Positions 52,701 through 62,591 of a DNA stretch of 64,000 nucleotides are shown one piece after another. Source of the stretch: Fischerella sp. JS2 (GTDB taxonomy: Bacteria; Cyanobacteriota; Cyanobacteriia; Cyanobacteriales; Nostocaceae); NCBI RefSeq assembly GCF_032393985.1, contig NZ_CP135918.1, positions 1,488,001 through 1,552,000 on the forward strand, read 5' to 3'. The position numbers and the translations under genes were made by a program. Numbering within the stretch: position 1 is the stretch's first letter; every line of letters begins with the position of its first letter. Under the pieces are notes generated by a model. That model was not told the origin of the DNA, did no database searches, and saw only the letters and a program-made list of their open reading frames with translations.

Positions 52701-54800
52701 ATCGGTTGAGAAAATTAATTCCTGTGAGAAATCTAAATCTAAATCTTGCAGTGCAAAATCTGTCACAGACTCTGGTATTCGCTGTTGGCGATCGCTAAAA
52801 ATATCATCAGCAGCTGCGGCAGCAAACAAAATTTCTTCTAAAGCTTTGGCTGCGTCTTGTTCACCTGAAAATTCTAAATCTAGCCCTGCTTCTTCTGTCT
52901 CTGTCCATAAACCTACATCATCTGTAGCAGGAGAAAACTCTGCTTTTGTGGTGCTAAGATGATCAAATAAATCATCTAATCCTGGTGCATCGATGCTAAT
53001 AGTCGGACTACGATCTTCTTGTGCCTCAGTAAATAGACTATCTAAACTCCAGTTTTCTTCTATTGGTTGGTTACTTTCTAAACTAACTTCTTCAACTAAA
53101 TCTTGATGTTCAGATTCTGTAAATAAATCCTCAGACTTATTGTCTATAGGCTGAGATAATTCTATCTCATTTACTTGATTTCCAGATTGTAGTAGTTGAT
53201 TATGATTTTCATTGAGAGGCGTTACTGAATCATCTAGATTTGATTCTAAATTTTCTGCTTCTAAAAAGTTATCGCCAAACAGTTGTACTAAAGTTAATTC
53301 TTCTTTGGCGTTAATTGTTTGGCTATCATAATTATTTGTGTTTCCTTCTAAAGATAATAATTCTGCAAAGTCGTTGCTAGTATCTTTAGTTTTACTATCA
53401 TTGCTTTGATCTGCAATTTCATAATTTGTGGCATCTGGTTCGATAATTTCTTCTTCAATCTCCCAAGTTTCATTAAAGTCAGGAGTTTCACTTTCAAATA
53501 ATTGGGCAAGAGTATTCAACTCTGCTATTCCCACTTCTGGCCCATTAATTTCTAAACTTTCAATATCTAAAGCTTCGTTTCCTTCATCCTCTATTTCAAA
53601 AGGATTCGATAGTTCCGATAAACTAGTAATCGTATTTTCTAATTCTAAATCTTGTGCTGGAGATTGGATGATAAATTCATCTAAATCATCTGTGTGTTCC
53701 TGTATTTGCTCAGATAAATCTGATAGAGCATTGATACTATCTTGAGCAAATTCTAATGATTCTGATTGTGATGTAAATTCAACTAAATTATCTATATTAA
53801 TACCCAACTGTTCCGAAACTTCTGATAGGCTTTTGATACTATCTTCTTGTTTAACTTCTATTAAGTTTGATGGAGTTTTTAATTCAGCAAAATTATCTGT
53901 AGTTGATGTGGCACTGTCCTCAGTATTAGCATTTTCAACAGGTGTGGCAAACACAGTTTCCTCTGCTTTTATGTCAGCCTCTTCCTTCACTACATCAGTT
54001 GTAATGTCTAATAATTCTATTTGAGGTGGAATTAATGCTCCTAGTTGCTGACTGATAATGATTTCAGCTTCTCTACCTGTAAGGACTAATTCTAGAGCTT
54101 GCTTGATATCTGTAATAACGATTTTTGCTAATGTCAAATAGCTATTTTCTTGATTAGCGATCGCTTGACCTGCGGCTTGACACAAATTACACCAAGACGC
54201 ACAATCTAATTGTTCACCAAGTTCGACTAATTGCCTACAGCACGCTTGTAAACTCTGCCGCGTTTCGGGTGTTGCTGGTTGCTTAAATAGCTGCAACATT
54301 TCCCGGAGTTTCTGCAATACCAGGTTTTGACGTTGTTGCCAGCGATCAGTGTCTGCGGCTGCTACTCCTATAGTTCCTTGTTTAACCAGCAAATCTAGAT
54401 GTTCGTTTAGCCACCCAAACACGGGTTCTGCTTCTGACATGATTTGACTGGCAGTCTCCTCTGTCAGACCAAATGGCCCGGTTAAATTCTCTAACAGCGC
54501 TTTCAGGGTATCAGATACACCCAGAAACAAAGACTCCAGCTTTTGATCAACCTGCACCGGATACTCTTTTAAGACTTTAAAACAGTCTTCTAAGCGGTGG
54601 GCAGTACGCTGAATGCTACTCAGACCAAGCATTGCGGCTCCTCCTTTGATGGAGTGAGCCGCCCGGAAAACTTCATTGAGCATTTCTGGGTCTTTAATCG
54701 TACTTTGCAGATTCAGCAACCCCTGCTCGATTGTGGTCAGATGTTCTTTTGCTTCTTCAATAAAGTAACCGAGAATGCGCTGTTGTTGTTCTGGCAGCAT
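49791..54800 (-). CDS. hmpE: Hybrid CheA-type histidine kinase of the hmp system
   Basis: 1669 residues from the ATG at 54800; the upstream TTG at 54806 is weaker. N-terminal Hpt domain with phospho-His49 (AAHSIKGGAAML). Residues about 270-1030 are a very long acidic linker without a stable domain. Then CheA dimerisation (VPVKHLDDLSNLVGELVVNR), ATPase (HLLNNAIAHGIETSEERQAK, DDGAGIN, GRGIGLDVVRTK), a CheW-like domain (ICKALCCVSDKARIAFPMDG), and a C-terminal receiver (VLIVDDSITVRELLSL, FCDIEMPRCDGLEL, SGYFTKPY). Matches HmpE/PilL. Autophosphorylates and passes phosphate to HmpA/HmpB receivers to control type IV pili of hormogonia. Downstream of hmpD with 108 bases between. Confidence 0.94.
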   Translation of the reverse strand: MLPEQQQRILGYFIEEAKEHLTTIEQGLLNLQSTIKDPEMLNEVFRAAHSIKGGAAMLGLSSIQRTAHRLEDCFKVLKEYPVQVDQKLESLFLGVSDTLKALLENLTGPFGLTEETASQIMSEAEPVFGWLNEHLDLLVKQGTIGVAAADTDRWQQRQNLVLQKLREMLQLFKQPATPETRQSLQACCRQLVELGEQLDCASWCNLCQAAGQAIANQENSYLTLAKIVITDIKQALELVLTGREAEIIISQQLGALIPPQIELLDITTDVVKEEADIKAEETVFATPVENANTEDSATSTTDNFAELKTPSNLIEVKQEDSIKSLSEVSEQLGINIDNLVEFTSQSESLEFAQDSINALSDLSEQIQEHTDDLDEFIIQSPAQDLELENTITSLSELSNPFEIEDEGNEALDIESLEINGPEVGIAELNTLAQLFESETPDFNETWEIEEEIIEPDATNYEIADQSNDSKTKDTSNDFAELLSLEGNTNNYDSQTINAKEELTLVQLFGDNFLEAENLESNLDDSVTPLNENHNQLLQSGNQVNEIELSQPIDNKSEDLFTESEHQDLVEEVSLESNQPIEENWSLDSLFTEAQEDRSPTISIDAPGLDDLFDHLSTTKAEFSPATDDVGLWTETEEAGLDLEFSGEQDAAKALEEILFAAAAADDIFSDRQQRIPESVTDFALQDLDLDFSQELIFSTDTSDDDFFAELIANESHNSYPVDEELSPQEIRDLSQLSEALEFTPEFTNFPTEIQAFDLHQLSTEQEINWLDAIKLEEDSNDNLEVLFNDLSTPDTHKLQVDSIDNPFAFPQQNIADDVSSTTDSADTSVADVSTSPAFQEDTKVNLLGKNQETIAESSESILTFHPEEINQEDEQNHSQLGITDSELQVQDSSFAHEEIIADSGDTEQPQEAFFAANSIEETELDIDAFAENTFADLDDLLKQEISSDTHTSKIPDIEFAALEEMLAWEQDEDAVVAEQSTPLYSTKDSSNQIFSPEIENEFKELEGMVGGAVTPTTVNFSGGRNSGWNASRFEQLMKVPVKHLDDLSNLVGELVVNRNTLEQDQERLRQSLDNLLHQVQQLSDVGARMQELYERSLLEASLLASRKNSNFGHSDTDRGFSELEMDRFTPFHTLSQEMIELIVRVRESASDIDFVTEETERVARQFRQVTGQLQEGLTRARMEPFSQATDLLPRGVRDNSIKYGKQVKLVVQGRDTLIDKMILEHLKTPLTHLLNNAIAHGIETSEERQAKGKSPVGTITVCAFHQGNQTVISVSDDGAGINSNGVKAKAIRVGLITPTEAQTISHAEVYDLLFQPGFSTKDQADDLAGRGIGLDVVRTKISEIRGVISVDSAIDKGTTFTIRLPLTLSICKALCCVSDKARIAFPMDGVEDTLDIPIKNIQEGDAGEKLIPWRDRMLSFKPLKELLTFNRQLSRGNVYGGNRDDDMISVVVVRSANTLVALQVDQVLSEQEIVIKQFEGPAPKPIGVAGATVLGDGRIMPIADVLEIIDIFQGRTSKQNTLSILTQKAAPTQPDTTATTIDPTVLIVDDSITVRELLSLTFNKAGYRVEQARDGQEAWDKLRSGLPCDLVFCDIEMPRCDGLELLSRIQKDPNLNHLPIAMLTSRGADKHRQMAISLGASGYFTKPYLEEALLEAASRMLKGEKLVAS

Positions 54801-54805
54801 AGTCA

Positions 54806-54908
54806 AGGATGAAGGATAAAGGATAAAGGATGAAAAACATAGAATATTAAGGATGGATGATGAAGGATGATTAACACTTCATACTTCATACTTCATACTT
54901 CATACTTT
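54806..54908. repeat. STRR block between hmpD and hmpE
   Basis: aaggatg/aggataa units followed by four perfect ttcatac units (54877-54905). It separates the two genes; no spacers, so not CRISPR. Confidence 0.85.
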
Positions 54909-57815
54909 TTATCTAGTTTCAGTTGTTTCTACTCGGAATCTTTCCACGGAGGCGATTAAATCACGGGAAACGCCTACCAAGTTTTGCAGTGCGCCGGAAA
55001 CCCGTTGTGCTTCCTGGGATGTTTCTTGGGCTGTGAGTTCTACAGATTGCATCACCTGAGCGACAGCGCGAGAAGTTTCTGTTTGTTCGACTGTATCAGA
55101 AGTGATGGAGCGTACGAGAATATCAATGCGATTTGCTACTTGAATAATATTTTCTAGCGATCGCTTGGCTTCTTCTGCCAGTTTTGTACCTTGAATTACC
55201 TGCTGGGTGCCTTCTTCCATCGCTGTCATTACTGAGCCTGTTTCGCTCTGGATTTGCATGACTATTTGTTCAATTTCTTTGAGAGACTTGGCTGATTTAT
55301 CAGCTAACTGGCGTACCTCATCCGCAACGATCGCAAAACCCCGCCCCGCTTCTCCGGCTCTGGCTGCTTCAATACTGGCGTTAAGAGCCAGCAAGTTGGT
55401 TCTAGAAGCAATTTGCGAAATCAACGCTACAATTTTAGAAATTTCTTGAGATGATTCTGCTAGTCGTTTCACTTTGCGGGTGGTTTCAGCGACTGTTTCC
55501 CGAATTTCTAAAATCCCCGCCACGGTATTTTCTACCGCTTCCCCGCCTTTGAGAGCGATCGCACTGGCTTCCCGGGCCACTGTTTCTGCTTCCCGTGCTG
55601 CTTCTGCTACCCGTTGGATAGAATCGGTCATTACTTGTACGGAGTTGAGGGTAACTGCTAACTCTTCGGCTTGGCGTAAAGCATCGCTAGATAAGGCTCT
55701 GGCGAATGTTTCGGAGTTAGTTGCACCTTTGGTAACTTCCCGTGCTGCCACTTTCACCTGTTGGACAATATCTCGCAGGTTTTGAATTGTTAAGTTAAAA
55801 GCATCAGCAACCGCTCCTAAGACGTCGGCTGTCACCTCAGCTTGGACAGTCAAATCTCCTCTAGCGGCTCCTTCCACGTCGTCTAATAGGCGAATCACTT
55901 GCCGTTGTAAGTTCTCTTTGGCTTCTTCCTGTTCTTGAGCTTTACGTGTGGCTTCACTAGTGGTTGTAAAAATTACTCGTGTCATTTCATTGAAGCCAGC
56001 AGCTAACTGTCCTAACTCATCTTCTGAGTAGACAGTAGCTTGGACGCTAAGATTACCTTTACGCATGGCATCAAATTGATTTTGCAAATCTTTAGTCGTG
56101 CGACGGACTTGCTTGAGAGTAAGATTGCCCATAATCCCCGTAGTCGCAAAACTGACAAGCCCTGCTGCTAATGCCATTGCCCAACCAGTATTGCGTACAG
56201 ACTCCCGTTGCTGGGGTGGAGAAACTGTTGTCGCAGTGAAACTAACTACAGCTACAACCACTGCGGAAACTACACCCACACACCCAGCAACTATCCATTG
56301 CTTTTTGGCTAGTGGGGCATTTTCTAGAGGTGCGAGAATGCCTTGTTCTACGCTAACTTGAGGTTCAATGTTAGTAACGTCTGTTTGGGTAAAAACTGGG
56401 ACTGCTTCTTGGGAACCAGTGATACTAAACAATTCATCATCGCGATCGCTTTGTGTGGAGTTATCTCCAGTTTCCTTCCTTTTTTCAGCAATCCCAGAAT
56501 TTTCAAAGGCTTGACTGTAACTCCCACTGTTTGATGTGAGTGAGCCAGAATTTAGTTGCGAGTTACCGAAACTAGAATTAGTCACAAAATCAAACTCTGC
56601 CTGAATATTTCCCAAATCGTCAAATTCCTCAAAGTCATCTAAAAACTCAATGTTGCTACCTTGAGGAATCTGGCCATTTAATTTACTGTTAATACCTTCA
56701 TGTTCGTTTTGGGAGAATGACTGGGAACCAAAAGCTGATTCAAATGCCTCTAGATCAAAACTGTCATCATCAAAGTTCTGGTTTTGCTTAATTGAGAAAT
56801 TGGAGTTTAGTTGTTTGTCGTCTATGGTAAAAGTGCTGTTGAAAGAGGCTGTTGAGGAAAAATTTTCTTTACTGCTGTATTCCACACTATTAATTTCTGT
56901 GATTTCAATATCTGTTCCTGTTTCTTCTACCAGTAAAGTTTCTTGGTCAAAATTCCTTGTATGGATGTTCTGCAAACTATCATCACTATATTTATGTGAG
57001 ATTTGCTCAGCAGAATCATTTTCCTGACTATTGAAGCTATGATTAGGTGTTAAAGTAATTTTGGCCAAATCTGGCTCACGAATATTGGGCTGATTTTTCT
57101 CTAAATTCTGGTGAGCAGTACTTGTATCACTTTTTGCTAAATTGTCATTAATTTCTGTTTTTTCTGTAGAGGATGATTTGTCATCCTGTAAAAAAGCAGG
57201 TAATTCTAACTCTGCTCCTTCCCAGATATTAGCTTGTGAAGTTGGCTGTGCATCTGCTTGAGATGAGGCAAAAGGATTGTCGTTGAAAGTTTCACAGGAG
57301 TCTACACCTGGCTCAAAACCACTACTATCTGTAGATATTCCAAATGGGTTATCTATATCTTCTGGTGATTCTTCGTGACTCGCGATTCCATTAAAGTCAA
57401 AGCTATTACTATCTAAGTCTTCTAAAGTTTCTAATTTTTCTAATTCTTGTTCTGCTGGTTTTGCTGCCGCAAAGATAAAAGAATCTTGTGAAGATTGCTG
57501 AGAGTTATCATCCTCATCCGTCAAAGCATTTAATTCCTGTTGATATTGATTGATATTATCCAGACCACTTTGAGCAAAAACAGTAATTTCTGGGTCTTGA
57601 GTTAATTCCAATACTTTTTGATATTCTACTTTTGCTACATCATACTGCTGTAAAACATAGTAGACGTGACCCCGCAACAAATGGGTATTAGGGTCATTTG
57701 GTAGATTTTGCACCACCTCGTCAATCAGGGTGGCTGCTCCTTGGTAGTCTTGTTGCGCGTAGGCTGTTAGAGCCTGTTGGTATGTCTGCACGTAATCTTC
57801 TATACTCGCTGCCAT
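54909..57815 (-). CDS. hmpD: Methyl-accepting chemotaxis protein of the hmp system
   Basis: 968 residues from the ATG at 57815, which has GGGAGG six bases ahead; the open frame extends to a GTG at 57851 that overlaps hmpC. N-terminal TPR-like repeats (about 1-100, [20 protein letters not shown]), a long acidic Ser/Asn-rich region to about 500, two membrane helices ([20 protein letters not shown] and [17 protein letters not shown]), two HAMP-type segments ([20 protein letters not shown] and [19 protein letters not shown]), and the signalling domain with tip [24 protein letters not shown]-type sequence. Matches HmpD/PilJ. Trimers with HmpC and HmpE should relay signals to pili. Sixteen bases after hmpC. 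Confidence 0.93.
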   Translation of the reverse strand: MAASIEDYVQTYQQALTAYAQQDYQGAATLIDEVVQNLPNDPNTHLLRGHVYYVLQQYDVAKVEYQKVLELTQDPEITVFAQSGLDNINQYQQELNALTDEDDNSQQSSQDSFIFAAAKPAEQELEKLETLEDLDSNSFDFNGIASHEESPEDIDNPFGISTDSSGFEPGVDSCETFNDNPFASSQADAQPTSQANIWEGAELELPAFLQDDKSSSTEKTEINDNLAKSDTSTAHQNLEKNQPNIREPDLAKITLTPNHSFNSQENDSAEQISHKYSDDSLQNIHTRNFDQETLLVEETGTDIEITEINSVEYSSKENFSSTASFNSTFTIDDKQLNSNFSIKQNQNFDDDSFDLEAFESAFGSQSFSQNEHEGINSKLNGQIPQGSNIEFLDDFEEFDDLGNIQAEFDFVTNSSFGNSQLNSGSLTSNSGSYSQAFENSGIAEKRKETGDNSTQSDRDDELFSITGSQEAVPVFTQTDVTNIEPQVSVEQGILAPLENAPLAKKQWIVAGCVGVVSAVVVAVVSFTATTVSPPQQRESVRNTGWAMALAAGLVSFATTGIMGNLTLKQVRRTTKDLQNQFDAMRKGNLSVQATVYSEDELGQLAAGFNEMTRVIFTTTSEATRKAQEQEEAKENLQRQVIRLLDDVEGAARGDLTVQAEVTADVLGAVADAFNLTIQNLRDIVQQVKVAAREVTKGATNSETFARALSSDALRQAEELAVTLNSVQVMTDSIQRVAEAAREAETVAREASAIALKGGEAVENTVAGILEIRETVAETTRKVKRLAESSQEISKIVALISQIASRTNLLALNASIEAARAGEAGRGFAIVADEVRQLADKSAKSLKEIEQIVMQIQSETGSVMTAMEEGTQQVIQGTKLAEEAKRSLENIIQVANRIDILVRSITSDTVEQTETSRAVAQVMQSVELTAQETSQEAQRVSGALQNLVGVSRDLIASVERFRVETTETR

Positions 57816-57831
57816 GTATTGCCTCCCTATT

Positions 57832-58362
57832 TCATCCTGCCCAACGCGCACTACGTAAAATTGCTGTTTGATCTAGTAGTCGCAGATACTGCTTGTTTTG
57901 AGCATCTAATAACCACTCTCCCCGCAAAAAAGGAGCCATAGTATCCGCTACATTTGTTGGTGCCATAAGATGCTGTGCGTCTAGCCAATGCATACCGCCA
58001 ATTTCTTCTACTGCTAAGCCTACAATTGTGTCTTGTTCTTCTATAGCGATCACCGAAATTTCGGCGCGATCTGTGTTTAATGCTGTTGCTTCTCCCAGAA
58101 ATTGACCTAAATCAGCCACCCAGATTACTCGACCTCGTAAATTTAGAGTACCCAAAAGTAAAGGAGAAGCATTAGGGATTGGGGTGATTCGATCAGGACT
58201 CAGTTCGATGACTTCGCGAATACCAGTTGCTGGTAGTGCAAACTCCTGACGCGAAGGAATAAAAAACCGCAAATGTAACTCACCTTCAGGACTTTCTACT
58301 TGTAATTCAGGACGAAAGTGATCTTGTCCACTGCCTCTTAAAAAGTCCGGTTTGTTGACCAT
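57832..58362 (-). CDS. hmpC: CheW-like coupling protein of the hmp system
   Basis: 176 residues. CheW fold: [60 protein letters not shown] and [19 protein letters not shown]. Links HmpD to the kinase HmpE. ATG at 58362, 13 bases after hmpB; the stop lies 16 bases ahead of the hmpD start. Compact operon arrangement. Confidence 0.93.
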   Translation of the reverse strand: MVNKPDFLRGSGQDHFRPELQVESPEGELHLRFFIPSRQEFALPATGIREVIELSPDRITPIPNASPLLLGTLNLRGRVIWVADLGQFLGEATALNTDRAEISVIAIEEQDTIVGLAVEEIGGMHWLDAQHLMAPTNVADTMAPFLRGEWLLDAQNKQYLRLLDQTAILRSARWAG

Positions 58363-58375
58363 GTTCTGCTCATCC

Positions 58376-58741
58376 TTATCCTCGCAGTAGTTGTTTGACT
58401 GTTCCCACCAACTCAGTCGGTTGGAATGGTTTGGCTATGTAGGCGTCTGCACCTTGTTTCATTCCCCAATAACGATCAAATTCTTCTCCTTTGGAAGAAC
58501 ACATAACTACAGGGACATTTTGGGTTTTGGGGTCAGACTTTAATCGGCGGCAAACTTCGTAGCCATTCATTCGGGGCATGACAATATCTAATACCACTAA
58601 ATCAGGAGGATCTGTTTGAATTGCTTCCAACGCTTCTACTCCATCACTGGCATGGGTTACTGTTAAGCCACTCGCTTTCAGGAGGTCTGTAATCATCTCC
58701 CTTTGGGCGATACTGTCTTCCACGATCAGAACTGTACTCAT
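58376..58741 (-). CDS. hmpB: CheY-like response regulator of the hmp system
   Basis: 121 residues, a single receiver domain. Acidic pair Glu8/Asp9, phospho-Asp52 (LVVLDIVMPRMNG), Ser82 region (VVMCSSKG) and Lys104 (AYIAKPF) are complete, so it should be phosphorylatable by HmpE. Corresponds to HmpB/PilH. ATG at 58741; hmpA ends 165 bases upstream. Confidence 0.93.
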   Translation of the reverse strand: MSTVLIVEDSIAQREMITDLLKASGLTVTHASDGVEALEAIQTDPPDLVVLDIVMPRMNGYEVCRRLKSDPKTQNVPVVMCSSKGEEFDRYWGMKQGADAYIAKPFQPTELVGTVKQLLRG

Positions 58742-58906
58742 AAATGCCCCTATCTACCTCCTGATGTAGACGTTCCTACTGGGAACATGCCCTGATTTCC
58801 CCGTAAGCATTTACTGTATAAAATAAATCTATTTTTCACTTTTACTAGGTAATGAGGTTTTTCTTAGGCTGGCTGGTTCTGTAGATATTATTTTTTACTC
58901 TATCTT

Positions 58907-60121
58907 TTACCGGATCAACAAGTGTTGTGTTTCTTTTGTTACTTTGTTTTCACTGTAGTTTAAATATTTCTCCACGAGGACTACTAATTCAGTATGCCCA
59001 AATGGCTTGGTTAAATAATCGGTAGCTCCTAGCATTGTGGCTTTGACTCGATCAAAAAATCCTTCCTTAGCAGTAAGTATAATAATAGGTATATTCCGAA
59101 ACGTTTGGGAGTATCGCAGCATTGCACAAATCTCGTATCCATTCAACTGTGGCATGGCAACATCACAAAAAATTAAATCTGGTTGGAATTGAAAAACTAG
59201 ACTAAGTGCTTCTAGGGGATTAGTTATAGCGATCGCTTCATAACCTTGATTTTGCAAAATCGTCTCTATATGCGTACAAATGCTGAGTGTATCATCAATA
59301 CATAATATGCGTTGCTTGTGATTTTCTTGTAAGGTAAGTGTTTTGTCTTGTTGGTTTGTTAATAATTCAGTTGTGTCTGAGTCTACTAAATGTACCCAGC
59401 CCTGTTGAACATACGGGTATATGGCCTTAGCGACAGTTACAATATTGCGGTTGAGATAACGAGCTAATTGGCGTAGGGATGTTTGACCACCTGCCCAATG
59501 CTGTAGTTTATTAACTGTCACTGCTGGTAGTGAAGAGCGTAGATTAACAATGTCAGTGAGTATGGGAAATTGTTCGGGAGACTGAATGTAAGGGTACAGT
59601 TGTTTCCACTGTTGCACCTGCTTCATGATTTTGCTCAGTAAAGGTGTAATCTCTAAAGTCGTTAATTGTGGTGTCAGTGCAGAACCCACTTCAAAAACGA
59701 AGCTACCCTGCTGGACATTCAGCAGGTCAAACAGAGTTTCCTGTACTAAGTTATGAATAATACTGCGAGCCTGGATTGGATTAATAATGTTCTGCTCTAA
59801 TAGTGTCCATAAATAAGCATATTCTGGAGGATTCAAGGGTTCTAAGCAGGCTCGTTGTTCCTCATCTAGCTGCAACTTGACTTGATAATGACGCAAATAA
59901 TCACTCAAGCGCAATAAACTATTCTCACTATTGGTTGCATAAATAATCTCACCGTTCAAAAAAAATATGAACCAAGATAAATTCTTGCCATTCTGATTTC
60001 TCCCTAGTTGGGGAATCTTGTGAAAGCTATGAGCCTCTACAAATAGTTGTCCAGTACGCTGCCCCAACTCTATCAATTGCAGGATACTGCGGATATCTAT
60101 TTCATATAAATTTCCCTGCAT
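58907..60121 (-). CDS. hmpA: PatA-like PATAN/receiver regulator of the hmp system
   Basis: 404 residues. N-terminal PATAN domain (MQGNLYEIDIRSILQLIELG, then TGQLFVEAHS), a middle region with QARSIIHNLVQETLFDLLNV (DUF4388-like), and a C-terminal receiver about 268-395: ILCIDDTLSICTHIETIL, LIFCDVAMPQLNGYEICAML (phospho-Asp) and GATDYLTKPFGH. Corresponds to HmpA/PilG. First gene of the hmp operon; its promoter should lie in 60122-60534, shared with hmpF. Confidence 0.93.
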   Translation of the reverse strand: MQGNLYEIDIRSILQLIELGQRTGQLFVEAHSFHKIPQLGRNQNGKNLSWFIFFLNGEIIYATNSENSLLRLSDYLRHYQVKLQLDEEQRACLEPLNPPEYAYLWTLLEQNIINPIQARSIIHNLVQETLFDLLNVQQGSFVFEVGSALTPQLTTLEITPLLSKIMKQVQQWKQLYPYIQSPEQFPILTDIVNLRSSLPAVTVNKLQHWAGGQTSLRQLARYLNRNIVTVAKAIYPYVQQGWVHLVDSDTTELLTNQQDKTLTLQENHKQRILCIDDTLSICTHIETILQNQGYEAIAITNPLEALSLVFQFQPDLIFCDVAMPQLNGYEICAMLRYSQTFRNIPIIILTAKEGFFDRVKATMLGATDYLTKPFGHTELVVLVEKYLNYSENKVTKETQHLLIR

Positions 60122-60534
60122 TTAGTGAAAAGGCACTCCTTTTTTGAGGAACGGGGATTGGGGAGATGGGGGATGGGGAGGTGGGGAGGTGGGAGGACAA
60201 GAGGGAACTCGGGGTCCCCTGGAGGGGATTAGGGGGCGAAGGGGGACCTACTAACCATCAACAATCAACCACCAACCAACAAAATTTAATATTTTTTAAT
60301 ATACCTAGATTAAGTGAGTGATAACACGGTAGTCATCATAACTCACAACAGTACAAAATATTGAAGAAACAACAATTTGGTTGTATAAATATCCAGATGT
60401 GATATTTCCTGTCTATACATAAATTTTGCCTGTCTTGTCTTAATGCTGATTAGGGTTAAACAAGGCAGGTTAACGTAATTATCTAATGTATAACCAAAAA
60501 CAAATTTATTAAGTGCATCAAAAGGATTAAAGGT
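60122..60534. other. Divergent hmpA/hmpF promoter region
   Basis: 413 bases. Nearest hmpA is a G-skewed repeat (ggggagatgggggatgggga, 60145-60250) and an STRR remnant (ccatcaacaatcaacc, to about 60285). Nearer hmpF is an inverted repeat CCTGTCTTGT (60429-60438) / ACAAGGCAGG (60460-60469). Both operons must start here, so this is the regulatory centre of the motility locus. No promoter box could be assigned with certainty. Confidence 0.5.
60429..60469 (+). promoter_or_regulatory. Inverted repeat in hmpF upstream region
   Basis: Ten-base arms with one G-U pair, 21-base loop, about 65 bases ahead of the hmpF GTG. Could be an operator or RNA hairpin in the leader. Confidence 0.4.
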
Positions 60535-62289
60535 GTGCTGTATTTAGCAGAAGTACAAAAACAAAAAGGCGGTTTACTTGGTGGTGGTGGCAAAACGGAA
60601 CTGAAACTTCTGGTTTGTCAACGGACAGACCAGAGTTGGAGTACTGGGTCAGAAGAAGTCATTGCAGTTGAAGAAGCCAGTAAATTAAATGATGGTGCTC
60701 TCGTACTCGTAGAATTAAATCCTCAGCGTCAAGTACAGCGAATTCAAGAAGCGGGACGACCACTAGTCAACATTTTGCAGAATTTTTCTCGCCAATTAGA
60801 AAAATTTAAACTGAAGGAAGAAGAAATTGACCAGTGGAAAGAGTCGCTGACATTTCAAGCGCAGGAACTTAACCGCCGCGAAATCGAAATGGAAACGCGC
60901 TTAGAACAACTGCAACAAATGGAGGATGAGTTTCAACGCCTAGATGCAGAAAAACAGGAAGTTGAAACTTCCCGTGCTGATATCGAAAGGTTGCAACAAG
61001 AAATTGAGCGTAACCGCCAAGAACTGGAAGGAGCTTGGGAGCATTTGCGGGGTGAGCAGCGCCGCCTAGAAGAACACCAAGCACAGTTGCAGCCATCGAC
61101 TGTGATGGATGAAGAGCAAAGTCGGGTATTACAAGAGTTGCTGCATCAGCTTTCTAGTAGTGTTGCTCCCACAGAAATAGTGCGGGAAAATCTGCATCTA
61201 GCATTTGAAATGGTGGAAAAACAGCAAGCTTTGCTCAATCCCCACTGGCAACAACTAGAACGACAAAGAATATTAACTGAAGAACAACAGGCTGAAGTTG
61301 AACGTTTGTCGCAACTTGTCTCAGAATGCCAAAATGAATGGCAGCAAACTCAAAATTCTCTAGAACAACAAACAGTCCAGTTGCAGGCGAACACAACTAC
61401 TCTCCATAGTAAACAAGAGTATGTTCGGATACTCAAAGAGCAGCTGCAATACCAGGAACAGTTATACCAACAAATTTACTCTTTAGCTGCAAATTCTAGT
61501 GATGTTGTTCCCTCTCCAGAGATTGATATTGAAACTTTGGAAAAAATGCCTCTAGAAGAACTGCAAAAGATAGTGCAAAATTTGCAGGACAAACTTAACA
61601 TAGACTCAAGCTTCGTCAACGATCAAGAACAAGAACTGAAATATAAACAAGAAGCTATAGAAGAAATCCAACAAAAAATTAATCAAGCATCAGCAAGTGA
61701 ACGGAGTCAATTAGAAACTGAACTAGCTGATGAAAAAGACCACTACCAAATGTTAAATGAAACTTTGGTAGGACAACGTCGCCATTTACTTGAGTGTCAA
61801 GCACTGCTCAAGCAACACAAAATAGTACTACTGCGGCGACAAGGACAAACCCCCGTGAATGAAGATGAAAAATTAGATTTAAGTCCAGTACTCGAACAAA
61901 TCCAAAAACAACGACAACAACTGTCAGAAACTCTACAAAATCTGGAAACAGAGATTGAGCAGGTACAAGCTAGTATTAATCAGATGCAAGAAGATATTGA
62001 GCAGCAAACTCAACAACAGGTCATGAAACGCGAGGAACTGCAAACAATGGAGCAAAATTTGCTGTCTTTGCGAACAACAACTGCCCAATCCCAAGGCCAG
62101 CTAAATTTATATCAACAAGCTTTACAACCAATTCAAGATTCCTTAGATGGGTTGCGACAGAAACTCCAAGGCGTTTCTGAATCTTTAGCTGAAGTTCAAC
62201 AAATTGGTGATTCTCAGCTCCAGGCTATTACCCAGATGCGTCAAGTTATGCTGAGTTTAATTTCTCAACCAGAATTAGCAGCAACATAA
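60535..62289 (+). CDS. hmpF: Pilus motility taxis protein HmpF
   Basis: 584 residues, GTG start with AAGG about ten bases ahead. Conserved N-terminus MLYLAEVQKQKGGLLGGGGK, then KLLVCQRTDQSWSTGSEEVI; the rest (about 80-580) is long coiled coil rich in Gln/Glu/Leu (for example DEFQRLDAEKQEVETSRADI). In Nostoc punctiforme HmpF is needed for hormogonium motility and locates to cell poles with the pilus machinery. Diverges from hmpABCDE, so both sets likely share control. No membrane helices. Confidence 0.92.
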   Translation: MLYLAEVQKQKGGLLGGGGKTELKLLVCQRTDQSWSTGSEEVIAVEEASKLNDGALVLVELNPQRQVQRIQEAGRPLVNILQNFSRQLEKFKLKEEEIDQWKESLTFQAQELNRREIEMETRLEQLQQMEDEFQRLDAEKQEVETSRADIERLQQEIERNRQELEGAWEHLRGEQRRLEEHQAQLQPSTVMDEEQSRVLQELLHQLSSSVAPTEIVRENLHLAFEMVEKQQALLNPHWQQLERQRILTEEQQAEVERLSQLVSECQNEWQQTQNSLEQQTVQLQANTTTLHSKQEYVRILKEQLQYQEQLYQQIYSLAANSSDVVPSPEIDIETLEKMPLEELQKIVQNLQDKLNIDSSFVNDQEQELKYKQEAIEEIQQKINQASASERSQLETELADEKDHYQMLNETLVGQRRHLLECQALLKQHKIVLLRRQGQTPVNEDEKLDLSPVLEQIQKQRQQLSETLQNLETEIEQVQASINQMQEDIEQQTQQQVMKREELQTMEQNLLSLRTTTAQSQGQLNLYQQALQPIQDSLDGLRQKLQGVSESLAEVQQIGDSQLQAITQMRQVMLSLISQPELAAT

Positions 62290-62591
62290 AAAATTATGAA
62301 TTATGGCTGATGTGAGTTAAAGCTCTGACCAAAATCATTTTTTGGAAATCGACCACTCTCTTGGAAAGCTTTAGATCGCCGGAAGCCGGCGCTCAAACTT
62401 TCCGCCGATGCACACAGATGTAGACGCCCCTAAGGGCGGCTTCCCGTAGGGTACACAGATAAACATAGATAAATTATCCGTTAGCGGCGGTGATTGGTAA
62501 TCAGTTTACAGTTAACAGTTAGCTGTTTGCAATTGATAACTAAACACTCGGGCCGTTATGCATTACCGACTTTTATAAATTTACAATTGAT
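62290..62591. repeat. Spacer with dispersed palindromic repeats
   Basis: CGCCGG (62377-62382) / CCGGCG (62386-62391) palindrome, and gtagacgcccctaagggcgg at 62413-62440, followed by a ttcccgtaggg segment related to the motif near 24299-24320; then agttaacagttagct STRR-like units. No coding sequence. Confidence 0.6.
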
